Source of the DNA: Streptomyces cucumeris
GTDB taxonomy: Bacteria; Actinomycetota; Actinomycetes; Streptomycetales; Streptomycetaceae
Reading direction: 5' to 3'
Assembly: GCF_024295805.1 (NCBI RefSeq)
Contig: NZ_JANCLX010000009.1
Span: forward strand, 120,774 to 184,773
Length of the DNA stretch: 64,000 nucleotides
Part shown: piece after piece, positions 33,875 through 43,199 of the stretch
Layout: each line of letters opens with the position of its first letter
How positions within the stretch are numbered: the stretch's first letter is position 1
Position numbers and translations under genes: made by a program
Notes under the pieces: model-generated
What the model saw: only the letters and a program-made list of their open reading frames with translations
The model's database searches: none
Told to the model about the DNA's origin: nothing

Positions 33875-35530
33875 ATGTCCGACCCCACCGCCGACCTCGT
33901 CTTCACCGGTGGCCCGGTGCACACCGGCGATCCGGCACTCGGCCGGGTCACCGGCGTCGCCGTGCGCGACGGCCGTGTCGTCGCCGTCGGCCAGGACGCG
34001 GTGGACGAGCTGACCGGGCCGCGGACCGAGGTGGTGGACCTGGCCGGGCGGCTGCTGCTGCCCGGCTTCCAGGACGCCCACGTCCATCCGCTGGGCGCCG
34101 GGCTGGAACTGGCGCAGTGCCACCTCGGCGACTCCACCGACGCCCACGGCTATCTGTCCACGATCGCGGCCTACGCCGACGCCCACCCCGACGCCGCCTG
34201 GATCACCGGTGGCGGTTGGTCCATGGAGGCGTTCCCCGGTGGCACCCCGACCGCCGCGATGCTCGACGCCATCGTCCCGGACCGGCCGGTCTACCTGCCC
34301 AACCGGGACCACCACGGCGCCTGGGCCAACACCCGCGCCCTCCAGCTCGCGGGCATCGACGCCCGCACCCCGGACCCGGTCGACGGCCGGATCGAACGGG
34401 ACGAGCACGGCAACCCCACCGGCATGCTCCAGGAGGGCGCCGCCGACCTCGTCGGCTCACTGCTGCCGGAGGCCACCCACGACGAACAGCTCGCCGCCCT
34501 GCTGCGCGCCCAGTCCCTCCTGCATTCGCTGGGCATCACGGCCTGGCAGGACGCCATCGTCGGCGGCTACGCCAATCTGACCGATCCGACCCCCGCGTAC
34601 CACGCGGCCATCGACGGCGGGCTGCTGACCGCCCGGGTGGTCGGCGCGCTGTGGTGGGACCGGGCGCGCGGCGCGGAGCAGATACCGGAACTGATCGCCC
34701 GCCGGGAGGCCACCGGACGCGGCCGGGCGCTGCGCGCCTCGACGGTGAAGATCATGCAGGACGGGATCGCCGAGAACCACACCGCGGCGATGCTCGGCCC
34801 CTACCTCACCGGCTGCGGCTGCGCCTCCGACAACTCCGGGATCAGCTTCGTCGATCCGCACGAACTGCCGGCATACGTCACCGAGCTGGACGCGCACGGC
34901 TTCCAGGTCCACTTCCACGCGCTCGGCGACCGCGCGGTACGGGAGGCGCTGGACGCGGTCGAGGCGGCGCGGACCGCGAACGGTCACCGCGACACCCGGC
35001 ACCACCTCGCCCATCTCCAGGTGGTGGACCCGACCGACATCCCGCGGTTCCGCACCCTGGGCGCCACCGCCAACATCCAGCCGCTGTGGGCCGCCCACGA
35101 GCCGCAGATGGACGAGCTGACGCTGCCGTTCCTCACCGCCGAACGCGGTGCGCGGCAGTACCCCTTCGGTGCGCTGCTGCGGGCCGGTGCCACCCTCGCC
35201 GCGGGCAGCGACTGGCCGGTGAGCAGCCCCGATCCGCTGGCGGGCATCCATGTCGCGGTCAACCGGCGGCTGCCCGACGCGGCGGCCGGGACCCCGGCGT
35301 TCCTGCCGGAGCAGCGCATCGGTCTGGCGGCGGCGGTCGCCGCGTACACCTCGGGCAGTGCGTATGTGAACCACGCCGATGACACCGGGACCGTCGCCCC
35401 GGGGCAGCTCGCCGATCTGGTCGTGCTGGACGGCGACGTCTTCGACGGTCCGCCGGAGGCCATCGCCGAACGGCGGGTGCTCCAGACCTTCGTGGGCGGT
35501 GAGCGGGTGTACGCGGCGGCTGACGCCTGA
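33875..35530 (+). CDS. YtcJ-like metal-dependent amidohydrolase
   Basis: A 551-residue amidohydrolase of the Amidohydro_3/YtcJ group. DAHVHP holds the first metal ligands; HFHALGDRAVREALDAV and GSDWPVSSPDPL carry the later His and Asp ligands, all intact. The N-terminal composite beta domain (LVFTGGPVHTGDP) is also present. It would hydrolyse an amide or ester taken up by the permease upstream. ATG 33875 has GGAG eight bases upstream. The exact substrate is unknown. Confidence 0.85.
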   Translation: MSDPTADLVFTGGPVHTGDPALGRVTGVAVRDGRVVAVGQDAVDELTGPRTEVVDLAGRLLLPGFQDAHVHPLGAGLELAQCHLGDSTDAHGYLSTIAAYADAHPDAAWITGGGWSMEAFPGGTPTAAMLDAIVPDRPVYLPNRDHHGAWANTRALQLAGIDARTPDPVDGRIERDEHGNPTGMLQEGAADLVGSLLPEATHDEQLAALLRAQSLLHSLGITAWQDAIVGGYANLTDPTPAYHAAIDGGLLTARVVGALWWDRARGAEQIPELIARREATGRGRALRASTVKIMQDGIAENHTAAMLGPYLTGCGCASDNSGISFVDPHELPAYVTELDAHGFQVHFHALGDRAVREALDAVEAARTANGHRDTRHHLAHLQVVDPTDIPRFRTLGATANIQPLWAAHEPQMDELTLPFLTAERGARQYPFGALLRAGATLAAGSDWPVSSPDPLAGIHVAVNRRLPDAAAGTPAFLPEQRIGLAAAVAAYTSGSAYVNHADDTGTVAPGQLADLVVLDGDVFDGPPEAIAERRVLQTFVGGERVYAAADA

Positions 35531-36091
35531 TCAGCCGGTGGGGTCCCCGGCCGCCGTACCGGGCCCGGCCGCCGTCAGGTCGCGCTGCATCAGCACGGTG
35601 TCGATCCAGCGGCCGTGCTTGTGGCCGACGGCGGCCAGCCGGCCCGCCGGGGTGAAGCCGAAGCGCCGGTGCAGCGCGGCCGAGGACGTGTCACCGCCGT
35701 CGGCGATGACCGCGACGACCTGGCGCGCCCCCGCCCGCGCGCAGCGGGTGAGCAGCGGCTCGAGCAGGGCGCGGCCCAGACCGGCGCCGGTGCGGCCGGG
35801 CGCGAGGTAGATGGTGTCCTCGACGGTGTGGCGGTAGGCGGGCTTCGGCCGGTAGGGCGCGGCGTACGCGTAGCCCGCGATTCCGCCGCCCGCGCCGCTC
35901 CCGGTGTCCGCGACGAGGAACGGCAGTCCGCGCCCGGTCAGTTCGGCCAGCCGCCGCTCCCAGTCGGCCACGCCGGGCGGCACCTCGTCGAATGTGGCGA
36001 CGGTCTCGGTGACGTAGTGGGCGTAGATGGCCGCCACGGCGCCGAGGTCGTCGGGGGTGGCATCACGTATCTCCGCGGCGGGTGCGCTCAT
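35531..36091 (-). CDS. GNAT acetyltransferase, phosphinothricin/methionine sulfoximine type
   Basis: A 186-residue GNAT acetyltransferase close to phosphinothricin acetyltransferase (bar/pat) and methionine sulfoximine acetyltransferases. It opens with IRDATPDDLGAVAAIYAHYV; the acetyl-CoA loop is RTGAGLGRALLEPL and RFGFTPAGRL follows. Members acetylate glufosinate or related amino acids; natural roles vary. It is convergent with the amidohydrolase and shares no gap with it (the stops abut). It is divergent from the GT87 gene across 224 bases. Confidence 0.85.
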   Translation of the reverse strand: MSAPAAEIRDATPDDLGAVAAIYAHYVTETVATFDEVPPGVADWERRLAELTGRGLPFLVADTGSGAGGGIAGYAYAAPYRPKPAYRHTVEDTIYLAPGRTGAGLGRALLEPLLTRCARAGARQVVAVIADGGDTSSAALHRRFGFTPAGRLAAVGHKHGRWIDTVLMQRDLTAAGPGTAAGDPTG

Positions 36092-36315
36092 GCGGTCACC
36101 CTAGAGCGTGTCCGCAACGTCCCGCCGGGCCCGCTCCGCGCGTTCTCCGGCCGGGCCAAGATCAACTCATTCCTCGTTGGTGAGCAACCTCTCCTCTGGT
36201 CAAGTCGTCCTCCAGAAGGTATTAGGGTCGGCCCTCCGTGCCGACCGCCGCCGATCCGCCGGTCCTGCGACCGCCGTCCCGACCGTCCCCACGGCCGCCT
36301 CTGGAGCCTCCCCCC

Positions 36316-37686
36316 GTGACCTCGACACAGACGCGCCCTCCCGCCGGTGTCCATCCGGCCCGCGCCTTCGTCCTGCGCCGTCCGACGCTGTGCGCGGCGG
36401 TGCTGTGTCTGCTGTCCTTCACGGGGTTCTGGATCGCCCAGCGGGCGGCCCAGGTGTCGATGGTCGATCTGCTGGTCTACCAGGCCGAGGGCTGGACGGT
36501 GCGCAACGCCGCCGACCTGTACGACATGCGGGCCACGGTCCACGGACTGCCCAACACCTACCCGCCGTTCGCCTCACTGCTGTTCACCCCGCTGACCCTG
36601 ATGGGGACGGGCACCCTGCGGACCTTCGGCACCGCCGTGAACCTCGGCCTGATGGTCGCCCTCGCCCACCTCTCGCTGCGGCTGACCGGACTACCGCGCA
36701 CCCTGCCGCGCCCCGCGGCGGTACTGGCCCTGGCGGCGGTGGCGGTCTGGTGCGAACCGGTGTGGACGACACTGCGCTACGGACAGATCAACCTGCTGGT
36801 CACGGTGGCGGTGCTGTGGGATCTGACCCGCCGGGCGGGCCACCGCGGGGCCGGCCTCGGGACCGGGATGGCGGCCGGCATCAAGCTGACCCCCGGGCTC
36901 TTCGTGGTCTTCCTGGCGCTGGCCGGGCTGGTGGCCGGGGTGCGGCGGCTGCGGATGTCCGTGGGGCCGCTGACCGCGTTCCGCAACGACCATCTGCGCC
37001 GCGCGGCCGTGGCCACCGCCGTCTTCGCGGCCACGGTCGGATTCTCGGCGCTGGCGCTGCCGCGTGACTCGCGGCGGTTCTGGACCGAGGTGCTGTTCGC
37101 GACCGACCGCCCCGGGGCGGTCGAGGGCGCGGGGAACCAGAACCTCCGCGGGGTCCTCGCCCGGCTGCTGCACACCACCGACCCGGGGCCGTGGTGGGTC
37201 CTCGCCGCGGCGCTGATCGGCTGTGCGGGGATGACCGCGGCGGTCCTGGCCCAGCTCATGGACGACCGGCGGCTGCCGCACGCCCGCGCCTGGGCGGCCC
37301 TGGCCTGCGCGGTCACCGCCCTCCTGATCAGCCCGGTCTCCTGGTCGCACCACTGGGTCTGGGCGGTGCCGATGGCGCTGCTGCTCGCCCTGGAGGCGGC
37401 GCGGCGGCGCACCGGGGTGTGGATCGCCGGGGCGGTGGTGACCTGGCTGCTCTTCTGCTCCTTCATGATCTGGTACGTGCCGCACGCCCTGCCGACCCGG
37501 GTCGAACTGCACCAGAACCCGGCCCAGATGCTGCTGAGCGCGGTCTATCCGCTGATCGGCGTGGTCTTCCTGGCCGTCGCGGCCCGGCTGGCCCTGCGCG
37601 CCGCCCGCACCCCCGCCATCGCACCTGACCATCCCGTCCGGCCGGTGCCCGGCGCGCTGCGCGCTACGCGCGCGGGTAGCGGGTGA
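36316..37686 (+). CDS. GT87/DUF2029 polyprenol-phosphate mannosyltransferase-like membrane protein
   Basis: A 456-residue multi-pass membrane protein of the DUF2029/GT87 family. DLLVYQAEGWTVRNAADLYD after the first helix holds the conserved Asp, and YPPFASLLFTPL, RYGQINLLV and GMAAGIKLTPGLF are family signatures. Homologues in mycobacteria are mannosyl- or arabinosyltransferases acting outside the membrane with lipid-linked sugars. GTG 36316 is preferred because GGAG is nine bases upstream; a GTG at 36238 is possible. The last 23 bases overlap the convergent ADP-ribosylglycohydrolase gene. Confidence 0.82.
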   Translation: MTSTQTRPPAGVHPARAFVLRRPTLCAAVLCLLSFTGFWIAQRAAQVSMVDLLVYQAEGWTVRNAADLYDMRATVHGLPNTYPPFASLLFTPLTLMGTGTLRTFGTAVNLGLMVALAHLSLRLTGLPRTLPRPAAVLALAAVAVWCEPVWTTLRYGQINLLVTVAVLWDLTRRAGHRGAGLGTGMAAGIKLTPGLFVVFLALAGLVAGVRRLRMSVGPLTAFRNDHLRRAAVATAVFAATVGFSALALPRDSRRFWTEVLFATDRPGAVEGAGNQNLRGVLARLLHTTDPGPWWVLAAALIGCAGMTAAVLAQLMDDRRLPHARAWAALACAVTALLISPVSWSHHWVWAVPMALLLALEAARRRTGVWIAGAVVTWLLFCSFMIWYVPHALPTRVELHQNPAQMLLSAVYPLIGVVFLAVAARLALRAARTPAIAPDHPVRPVPGALRATRAGSG

Positions 37687-38788
37687 GCCAGGCCGCGGAG
37701 GAACCGCCGGGGCCGTGCAGGGCGGGGCCCTGCGTCATCTCCATGGCGAAGTCGTCGGCCAGCTCCAGGATGGTGCCGCGCCCCTCGACCTCGGCCAGCC
37801 AGGCGGGCGGCAGCGCCGTCTCACCGTGCAGGACGCCCAGGAGGTTGCCGCAGACGGAGCCGGTGGAGTCGCTGTCCCCGCCGTGGTTGACCGCCAGCAG
37901 CAGCCCGTGCCGTACGTCCTCGGCGACCAGCGCGCAGTACAGGCCCATCGCCAGGGCCTCGTCGGCGGTCCAGCCCTCGCCCAGGGAGGCGACGCGGTCG
38001 GCGGTCGGCAGCCCTTGGCGCACGGCGCCGAGCGCCTGCCGGAGCGCCTGGGTGGTCTCCTCGTGGCCGGGCCGGGTGGCCAGTTGGGCCAGCGCCCGCT
38101 GGACCGCGCCGTCCAGCCCCTCACCGCGGGCCAGACCATGCACGATCAGCGCGAACGCCCCGGCCGCGAGATAGCCGGTGGGGTGGCCGTGGGTCTGGGC
38201 GGCACATTCGATGGCGAGCTGGAAGACGAGCTGGGGCTCCCAGCCGACGAGCAGTCCGAAGGGCGCGGAGCGCATCACCGCGCCGCAGCCCTTGGAGTCG
38301 GGGTTCCTGGGGGCGTCGAGGGTGCCCATCGCCTCGTCGGCCAGCCCGTTCAGACAGGCCCGGCCGGGGGCGCGCTGCGCGTACAGCCACTCCTCGCGCG
38401 CCAGCCAGCCCGCGTCCTCGCGGCGCTCGTCCGGGCCCCAGTCGCGCTGGGTGGCGTACCAGCGGCGGTGGGCGGCGTGGATGTCGGTGGGTGGATGCCA
38501 GGCGCCGGTGTCCCGGCGCACCTGGGCGCGTATCAGCCCGTCCACGGTGAACAGCGTCATCTGGGTGTCGTCGGTGACCCGGCCGCGCCGCCCGTAGGCG
38601 GGCAGGAAATCGGTGACGCCGTCGGTGCCGTGCTCCGCCCGTATGTCCTCCAGGGAGGAGAACTCGACGGCCGCCCCCAGCGCGTCCCCGATGGCGCCCC
38701 CGAGCAGACAGCCGCGGACCCGGCTGCGGAAATCCTGTTGCTCGGCGCGGCCCCATACGCCGGTCGCTGCGCTGGCGGCTGCGGTCAC
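37664..38788 (-). CDS. ADP-ribosylglycohydrolase (DraG-like)
   Basis: A 374-residue ADP-ribosylglycohydrolase. GCLLGGAIGDALGA, DDTQMTLF and GGDSDSTGSVCGNLLG are the magnesium- and ADP-ribose-binding motifs and all are complete. It removes ADP-ribose from proteins or nucleic acids. GTG 38788 is chosen because AAGGGGAAAG sits just before it; an ATG at 38806 would add six residues but touches only a weak GGA. The 3' end overlaps the convergent GT87 gene by 23 bases. No partner ADP-ribosyltransferase is visible nearby. Confidence 0.9.
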   Translation of the reverse strand: MTAAASAATGVWGRAEQQDFRSRVRGCLLGGAIGDALGAAVEFSSLEDIRAEHGTDGVTDFLPAYGRRGRVTDDTQMTLFTVDGLIRAQVRRDTGAWHPPTDIHAAHRRWYATQRDWGPDERREDAGWLAREEWLYAQRAPGRACLNGLADEAMGTLDAPRNPDSKGCGAVMRSAPFGLLVGWEPQLVFQLAIECAAQTHGHPTGYLAAGAFALIVHGLARGEGLDGAVQRALAQLATRPGHEETTQALRQALGAVRQGLPTADRVASLGEGWTADEALAMGLYCALVAEDVRHGLLLAVNHGGDSDSTGSVCGNLLGVLHGETALPPAWLAEVEGRGTILELADDFAMEMTQGPALHGPGGSSAAWLTRYPRA

Positions 38789-39076
38789 GACCTTTCCCCT
38801 TTGCATTCCGTGTGGTGGGTACGGCCCCGGACTGCACCGCACTGTAATGGACACGGAATGATCGCCTCTTGCCCGCGTCCGAGGTGAAACCGAATGTGAA
38901 GGCGTCAGCACGCGGAAACCGGCGGACCTGCCCATTCCGCACCCTGCCCGGCACCGCTATTTCCTCCGCCATATCCGCGCGATTTCCTCACCGTTGGCCA
39001 TCCCGGGGCCGGAGTGTTCGGAATGCGGTACGGCATGTGTGCGAATAGCGCGGCGGCGGGCGGTATCGTCCCCGCC

Positions 39077-39334
39077 ATGGCTGACGGGGTACTGCGATGC
39101 GGAGTGTGCGGATCCGGCCGGTTGACCCCGGTCGCCGAGCTCAGGTCCAACGACGGCTGGCACGACAGACTCCGGCTGCGCTTCGGCCGCCGCGGCGCGC
39201 TGCGCCCCCGACCGACCTTCCACGCCGAGTACGCGCGCGCCTGCCGTGACTGCGGTGCGGTGATCCCGTTCCTGGGCGAGGAGGAGCGCCGGGCTCTGGC
39301 CGATGACGATCCGGCGGGCCACGACGCCCTCTGA
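39077..39334 (+). CDS. Small zinc-ribbon protein
   Basis: An 85-residue protein with CGVCGSG (residues 8-14) and CRDCG (about 57-61), a two-knuckle zinc ribbon. The middle is basic. The ATG has no ribosome site; a TATCGT hexamer ends eight bases before it, so the message may be leaderless. It is convergent with fbiC and separated from it by a hairpin. The function is unknown. Confidence 0.65.
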   Translation: MADGVLRCGVCGSGRLTPVAELRSNDGWHDRLRLRFGRRGALRPRPTFHAEYARACRDCGAVIPFLGEEERRALADDDPAGHDAL

Positions 39335-39354
39335 CGGCACGGCGGCCGGACAGT

Positions 39355-39380
39355 GCCCGCGGGCCCGGGCGCCCGCGGGC
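39355..39380. terminator. Hairpin between zinc-ribbon gene and fbiC
   Basis: GCCCGCGGGC occurs twice, six bases apart; each copy is self-complementary, so the two pair into a 10-base stem. It lies between convergent stops and probably ends both transcripts. Confidence 0.65.
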
Positions 39381-39394
39381 TCAGACCACCGGGG

Positions 39395-41998
39395 TCAGTC
39401 CCCCAGCACCGGCAGCAGCTCCGGCAGATGGCCGTCCGAGGCGAGCGCCGCGGTGCGGCGTTCCTCGGAGACCGGGCCGTAGGTCGTGGTGCGCGGGCGG
39501 GCCGGGCGGCCGGCCAGGTCGGCGATGGCGACCAGGTCCTGGATGGAGCGGTAGGAGCCGTAGGAGGAGCCCGCCATCCGGGAGATGGTCTCCTCCATGA
39601 GGGTGCCGCCCAGATCGTTGGCGCCGGAGCGGAGCATCTCCGCGGCACCCTCGGCGCCGAGTTTGACCCAGCTCGTCTGGATATTGGGGATATGGGGGTG
39701 CAACAGGATCCGTGCCATGGCCGTGACCGCGCGGTTGTCCCGGGTGGTGGGTCCGGGGCGGGCGATGCCCGCGAGGTAGACCGGGGCGTTGGTGTGGATG
39801 AACGGCAGGGTGACGAACTCGGTGAAACCGCCCGTCTCCTGCTGGATGGAGGCCAGCAGCCGCAGATGGCCCAGCCAGTGGCGCGGCTGGTCCACATGCC
39901 CGTACATCATCGTGGAGGACGAGCGGATGCCCAGTTCGTGGGCGGTCCTGATGACCTCGACCCAGGTGGCGGTCGGCAGCTTGCCCTTGGTGAGGACCCA
40001 GCGCACCTCGTCGTCCAGGATCTCGGCGGCCGTCCCCGGAACGGAGTCGAGCCCGGCCTCCTTCGCGGCGGTCAGCCACTCGCGGATGGACAGCCCGGTG
40101 CGGGTCGCCCCGTTGACGACCTCCATCGGGGAGAAGGCGTGCACATGCATCCCGGGCACGCGCTCCTTCACCGCCCGGGCGATGTCGAAGTAGGCCGTGC
40201 CGGGCAGGTCCGGATGGATACCGCCCTGCATGCACACCTCCACCGCGCCCACGTCCCACGCCTGCTGGGCGCGGTCGGCGACCTGGTCCAGCGAGAGGGT
40301 GTAGGCGTCGGCGTCGGTGCGGCGCTGGGCGAAGGCGCAGAAGCGGCAGCCGGTGTAACAGACATTGGTGAAGTTGATGTTGCGGGTGACGATGTAGGTG
40401 ACATCGTCACCGACGGCCGCCCGGCGCAGATCGTCCGCGATCCGGCACAGCGCGTCCAGCGCCGGTCCGTCGGCGTGCAGCAGGGCCAGCGCCTCGGGGT
40501 CGGTCAGCCGGGTCGGGTCATCGGCGGCCGTGGCGAGCGCGGACTTCACATCGGCGTCGATCCGGGAGGGGGCCATACCGGGGGCCGCCGCCTCGCGCAG
40601 CGCCTCCCAGTCGCCGTACACCTCGTCGAAGTCCTCGCGGCGGTCGCCGGTGCGGCCCTCGGTGTCGATGGTGTGGTGCAGATCGGTGCGGCCGGAGGAG
40701 GTGAACGCCTCCTCCGGCTCCTGCCAGGGCAGCCCGGCCGGAAGGGCTTCCTCGCGGGCCAGTCCGGTGTCCGGGTCGGCCAGCGCCCGGACGTGGGGCA
40801 GCAGCCGCGGATCCAGCCAGGGTTCCCCGCGCTGGAGGTACTCGGGGTAGACGCACAGCCGCTCACGGAGGGCGAAGCCCGCAGCGGCCGAGCGCTCGGC
40901 CAGCTCGTCGAGCTGGGGCCAGGGGCGCTCGGGGTTGACGTGGTCCGGGGTGAGCGGGGAGACCCCGCCCCAGTCGTCGATCCCGGCGCCGATGAGCTGC
41001 TCGTACTCCGCGTCGACCAGGTTGGGCGGGGCCTGGATGCAGGCGGAGGGGCCCAGGATGTGGCGGGCGACCGCGACCGTGGCCACCAGATCGGCCAGTT
41101 CGGCGTCGGGCATCCCGCGCATCGCGGTGTCCGGCTTGGCGCGGAAGTTCTGGATGATGACTTCCTGGATGCCGTGGTAGGCGCGGGAGACCCGGCGCAG
41201 CGCGAACAGCGACTCCGCGCGCTCCTCATGGGTCTCGCCGATCCCGATCAGCAGTCCGCTGGTGAACGGGACGGAGCTGCGTCCGGCGTCCTCCAGGACC
41301 CGCAGCCGCACGGCGGGCTCCTTGTCGGGCGAACCGTAGTGCGGACCGCCGGGCTCGCTCCACAGCCGCTCGGCGGTGGTCTCCAGCATCATGCCCATGG
41401 AGGGCGCGACCGGCTTGAGCCGCTGGAAGTCGGTCCAGGTCATGGCGCCGGGGTTGAGGTGGGGCAGCAGCCCGGTCTCCTCCAGGATGCGGATGGCCAT
41501 GGCCCGCACATACGCGACGGTGTCGTCGTAGCCCTCGGCCTCCAGCCACTCGCGCGCCTCCGGCCAGCGGTCCTCGGGGCGGTCGCCGAGGGTGATCAGC
41601 GCTTCCTTGCAGCCGAGTTCGGCGCCGCGGCGGGCGATGGCGAGCACCTCGTCGGGGGACATGAACATCCCGTGCCCCGCGCGGCGCAGCTTGCCGGGGA
41701 CGGTGGCGAAGGTGCAGTAGTGGCACTTGTCCCGGCACAGCCGGGTGAGCGGGATGAAGACGCTGCGCGAGTAGGTGATGATCCCGGGGCGGCCCGCGGC
41801 CTCCAGCCCGGCGTCACGGACCCGGGCGGCGGAGGCGGTGAGGTCCTTCAGGTCGTCACCGCGCGCCTGGAGCAGCACCGCCGCCTCGGCCGCGTCCAGC
41901 GCCACGCCGTCACGGGCCCGTTTGAGCGCGCGGCGCATCGCGTTGGCAGTGGGGCCGTTCGGGGCGGGCGATGGGGTTCCCTGCGCGCTGGTGGTCAT
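39395..41998 (-). CDS. fbiC: FO synthase (7,8-didemethyl-8-hydroxy-5-deazariboflavin synthase)
   Basis: An 867-residue two-domain radical SAM enzyme that makes FO, the deazaflavin core of coenzyme F420, from tyrosine and a flavin-pathway pyrimidine. The first radical SAM cluster is CRDKCHYC (Cys88, 92, 95; CofG-like half) and the second is CYTGCRFC (Cys547, 551, 554; CofH-like half). The fused form is typical of actinobacteria. The Shine-Dalgarno GGAGG directly abuts ATG 41998, an abnormal spacing, so the true start or initiation mode is uncertain. Three LLM-class oxidoreductases of the F420-using type lie within 10 kb on the same strand. Confidence 0.95.
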   Translation of the reverse strand: MTTSAQGTPSPAPNGPTANAMRRALKRARDGVALDAAEAAVLLQARGDDLKDLTASAARVRDAGLEAAGRPGIITYSRSVFIPLTRLCRDKCHYCTFATVPGKLRRAGHGMFMSPDEVLAIARRGAELGCKEALITLGDRPEDRWPEAREWLEAEGYDDTVAYVRAMAIRILEETGLLPHLNPGAMTWTDFQRLKPVAPSMGMMLETTAERLWSEPGGPHYGSPDKEPAVRLRVLEDAGRSSVPFTSGLLIGIGETHEERAESLFALRRVSRAYHGIQEVIIQNFRAKPDTAMRGMPDAELADLVATVAVARHILGPSACIQAPPNLVDAEYEQLIGAGIDDWGGVSPLTPDHVNPERPWPQLDELAERSAAAGFALRERLCVYPEYLQRGEPWLDPRLLPHVRALADPDTGLAREEALPAGLPWQEPEEAFTSSGRTDLHHTIDTEGRTGDRREDFDEVYGDWEALREAAAPGMAPSRIDADVKSALATAADDPTRLTDPEALALLHADGPALDALCRIADDLRRAAVGDDVTYIVTRNINFTNVCYTGCRFCAFAQRRTDADAYTLSLDQVADRAQQAWDVGAVEVCMQGGIHPDLPGTAYFDIARAVKERVPGMHVHAFSPMEVVNGATRTGLSIREWLTAAKEAGLDSVPGTAAEILDDEVRWVLTKGKLPTATWVEVIRTAHELGIRSSSTMMYGHVDQPRHWLGHLRLLASIQQETGGFTEFVTLPFIHTNAPVYLAGIARPGPTTRDNRAVTAMARILLHPHIPNIQTSWVKLGAEGAAEMLRSGANDLGGTLMEETISRMAGSSYGSYRSIQDLVAIADLAGRPARPRTTTYGPVSEERRTAALASDGHLPELLPVLGD

Positions 41999-42117
41999 CC
42001 TCCGAGGATACGAGCGGTGCGGAACACCGCCAGACCGCCCGGGCCTGCGGTTTTGTGGGTCTGATCACGGAGGTGCCGAACGGCGGGCGGGAATACGGGG
42101 CGGCGCGGCGGGGGCGC

Positions 42118-42993
42118 TCACAGGTACTGGGCGTAGTCGTCGAGGGTGCGCAGGATCTCGGCGCCGTCCGCCGCACCCGCGGTCCCCGGCTCGGGCGCCG
42201 GGAGCTGGACGACGACCTCCTCGATGCCGAGCTCGGCGTAGTGGGCCAGCTTGCCGGGCGAGGGCAGCACCGCGTACGGCACCACCTCCAGCGCCGCCGG
42301 GTCCCGGCCCGCCTCCTCCCACACCCGGCGCAGGGCAGGGATCGCCTCCGTCAGTCCGCGTCCCCCGGTGGGCATCCAGCCGTCGCCGTACGCGGCGACA
42401 TGGGCGAACAGCTTGGGCCCGGCGGCCCCGCCGACCAGGGTGCGCGGGCCGGTGAGCGGATCGGCCGCGGAGCGCCGCCGCACCGGTTTGGGGTGCGCGA
42501 GGCTGGCCCGCACCGATCCGAACCGGCCCTGGTAGGCGGTGGGCTCGGGGGTCCACAGGGCGCGCATCAGCGCCATCCGGTCCTGGACGAGATCGCGGCG
42601 GTCGGACCAGGAGACATTGTGGTCGGCCGCCTCCTCGACGTTCCAGCCGTAGCCGATGCCGAAGGTGAACCGGCCGTCGGACAGATGGTCGAGGGTGGCG
42701 ACCCGTTTGGCGAGGCTGACCGGGTCGTGCTGGGCGACGAGGGTGACACCCGTGCCGACGCCGAGCTGTTCGGTGACCGCGGCCGCCTGGCCGAGCGCCA
42801 CGAACGGGTCGAGCGTACGGCCGTATTGACGCGGCAGCGGCTCGCCCATCGGGGCGGGGGTGTCACGGCTGACCGGGATGTGGGTGTGCTCGGGCAGATA
42901 GAGCCCGGCGAACCCGCGCTGTTCCAGCTCCCGGGCGAGCCGGGCGGGACGGATGGATTCGTCGGTGAGGAAGACGGTGGTCGCGATGCGCAT
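42118..42993 (-). CDS. LLM-class F420-dependent oxidoreductase
   Basis: A 291-residue luciferase-like monooxygenase-fold protein of the group usually annotated as F420-dependent in actinobacteria. GLYLPEHTHIPVSR near residue 30, LAKRVATLDHLSDGRFTFGIGYGW and GGAAGPKLFAHVAAYGDGW are conserved. It lies 119 bases upstream of fbiC on the same strand. No CTGACG operator precedes it. Hydride donor F420 versus FMN cannot be settled from sequence. The start at 42993 opens with MRIATTVFLTDES. Confidence 0.85.
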   Translation of the reverse strand: MRIATTVFLTDESIRPARLARELEQRGFAGLYLPEHTHIPVSRDTPAPMGEPLPRQYGRTLDPFVALGQAAAVTEQLGVGTGVTLVAQHDPVSLAKRVATLDHLSDGRFTFGIGYGWNVEEAADHNVSWSDRRDLVQDRMALMRALWTPEPTAYQGRFGSVRASLAHPKPVRRRSAADPLTGPRTLVGGAAGPKLFAHVAAYGDGWMPTGGRGLTEAIPALRRVWEEAGRDPAALEVVPYAVLPSPGKLAHYAELGIEEVVVQLPAPEPGTAGAADGAEILRTLDDYAQYL

Positions 42994-43096
42994 GGGGCTG
43001 CACCTCCGCGTCGGCCGGTGGGGCTGCGCGTATGTTCCCCCGTCGCCACGAGGTTATCCACAGGGCTTTCCGTGGGAGTCACCCACGCGTACAACG

Positions 43097-43132
43097 GTGT
43101 CACACGGGTGTCGGACCGCACCCGCGTGACAC
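43097..43132. promoter_or_regulatory. Large inverted repeat upstream of the PHP gene
   Basis: Two 14-base arms (43097-43110 and 43119-43132) pair at 13 of 14 positions around an eight-base centre. A second dyad, CGTGGG-N5-CCCACG, lies just upstream (43071-43087). Both sit in the divergent gap between the LLM and PHP genes, 68 bases before the PHP start, so they look like a double operator and not a terminator. Confidence 0.5.
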
Positions 43133-43199
43133 AGCACGGCACGGCACGTTCGATGGCGGGCACGTTCCGACGGTGGGGGCGATGACGGTGGGGGCACGT

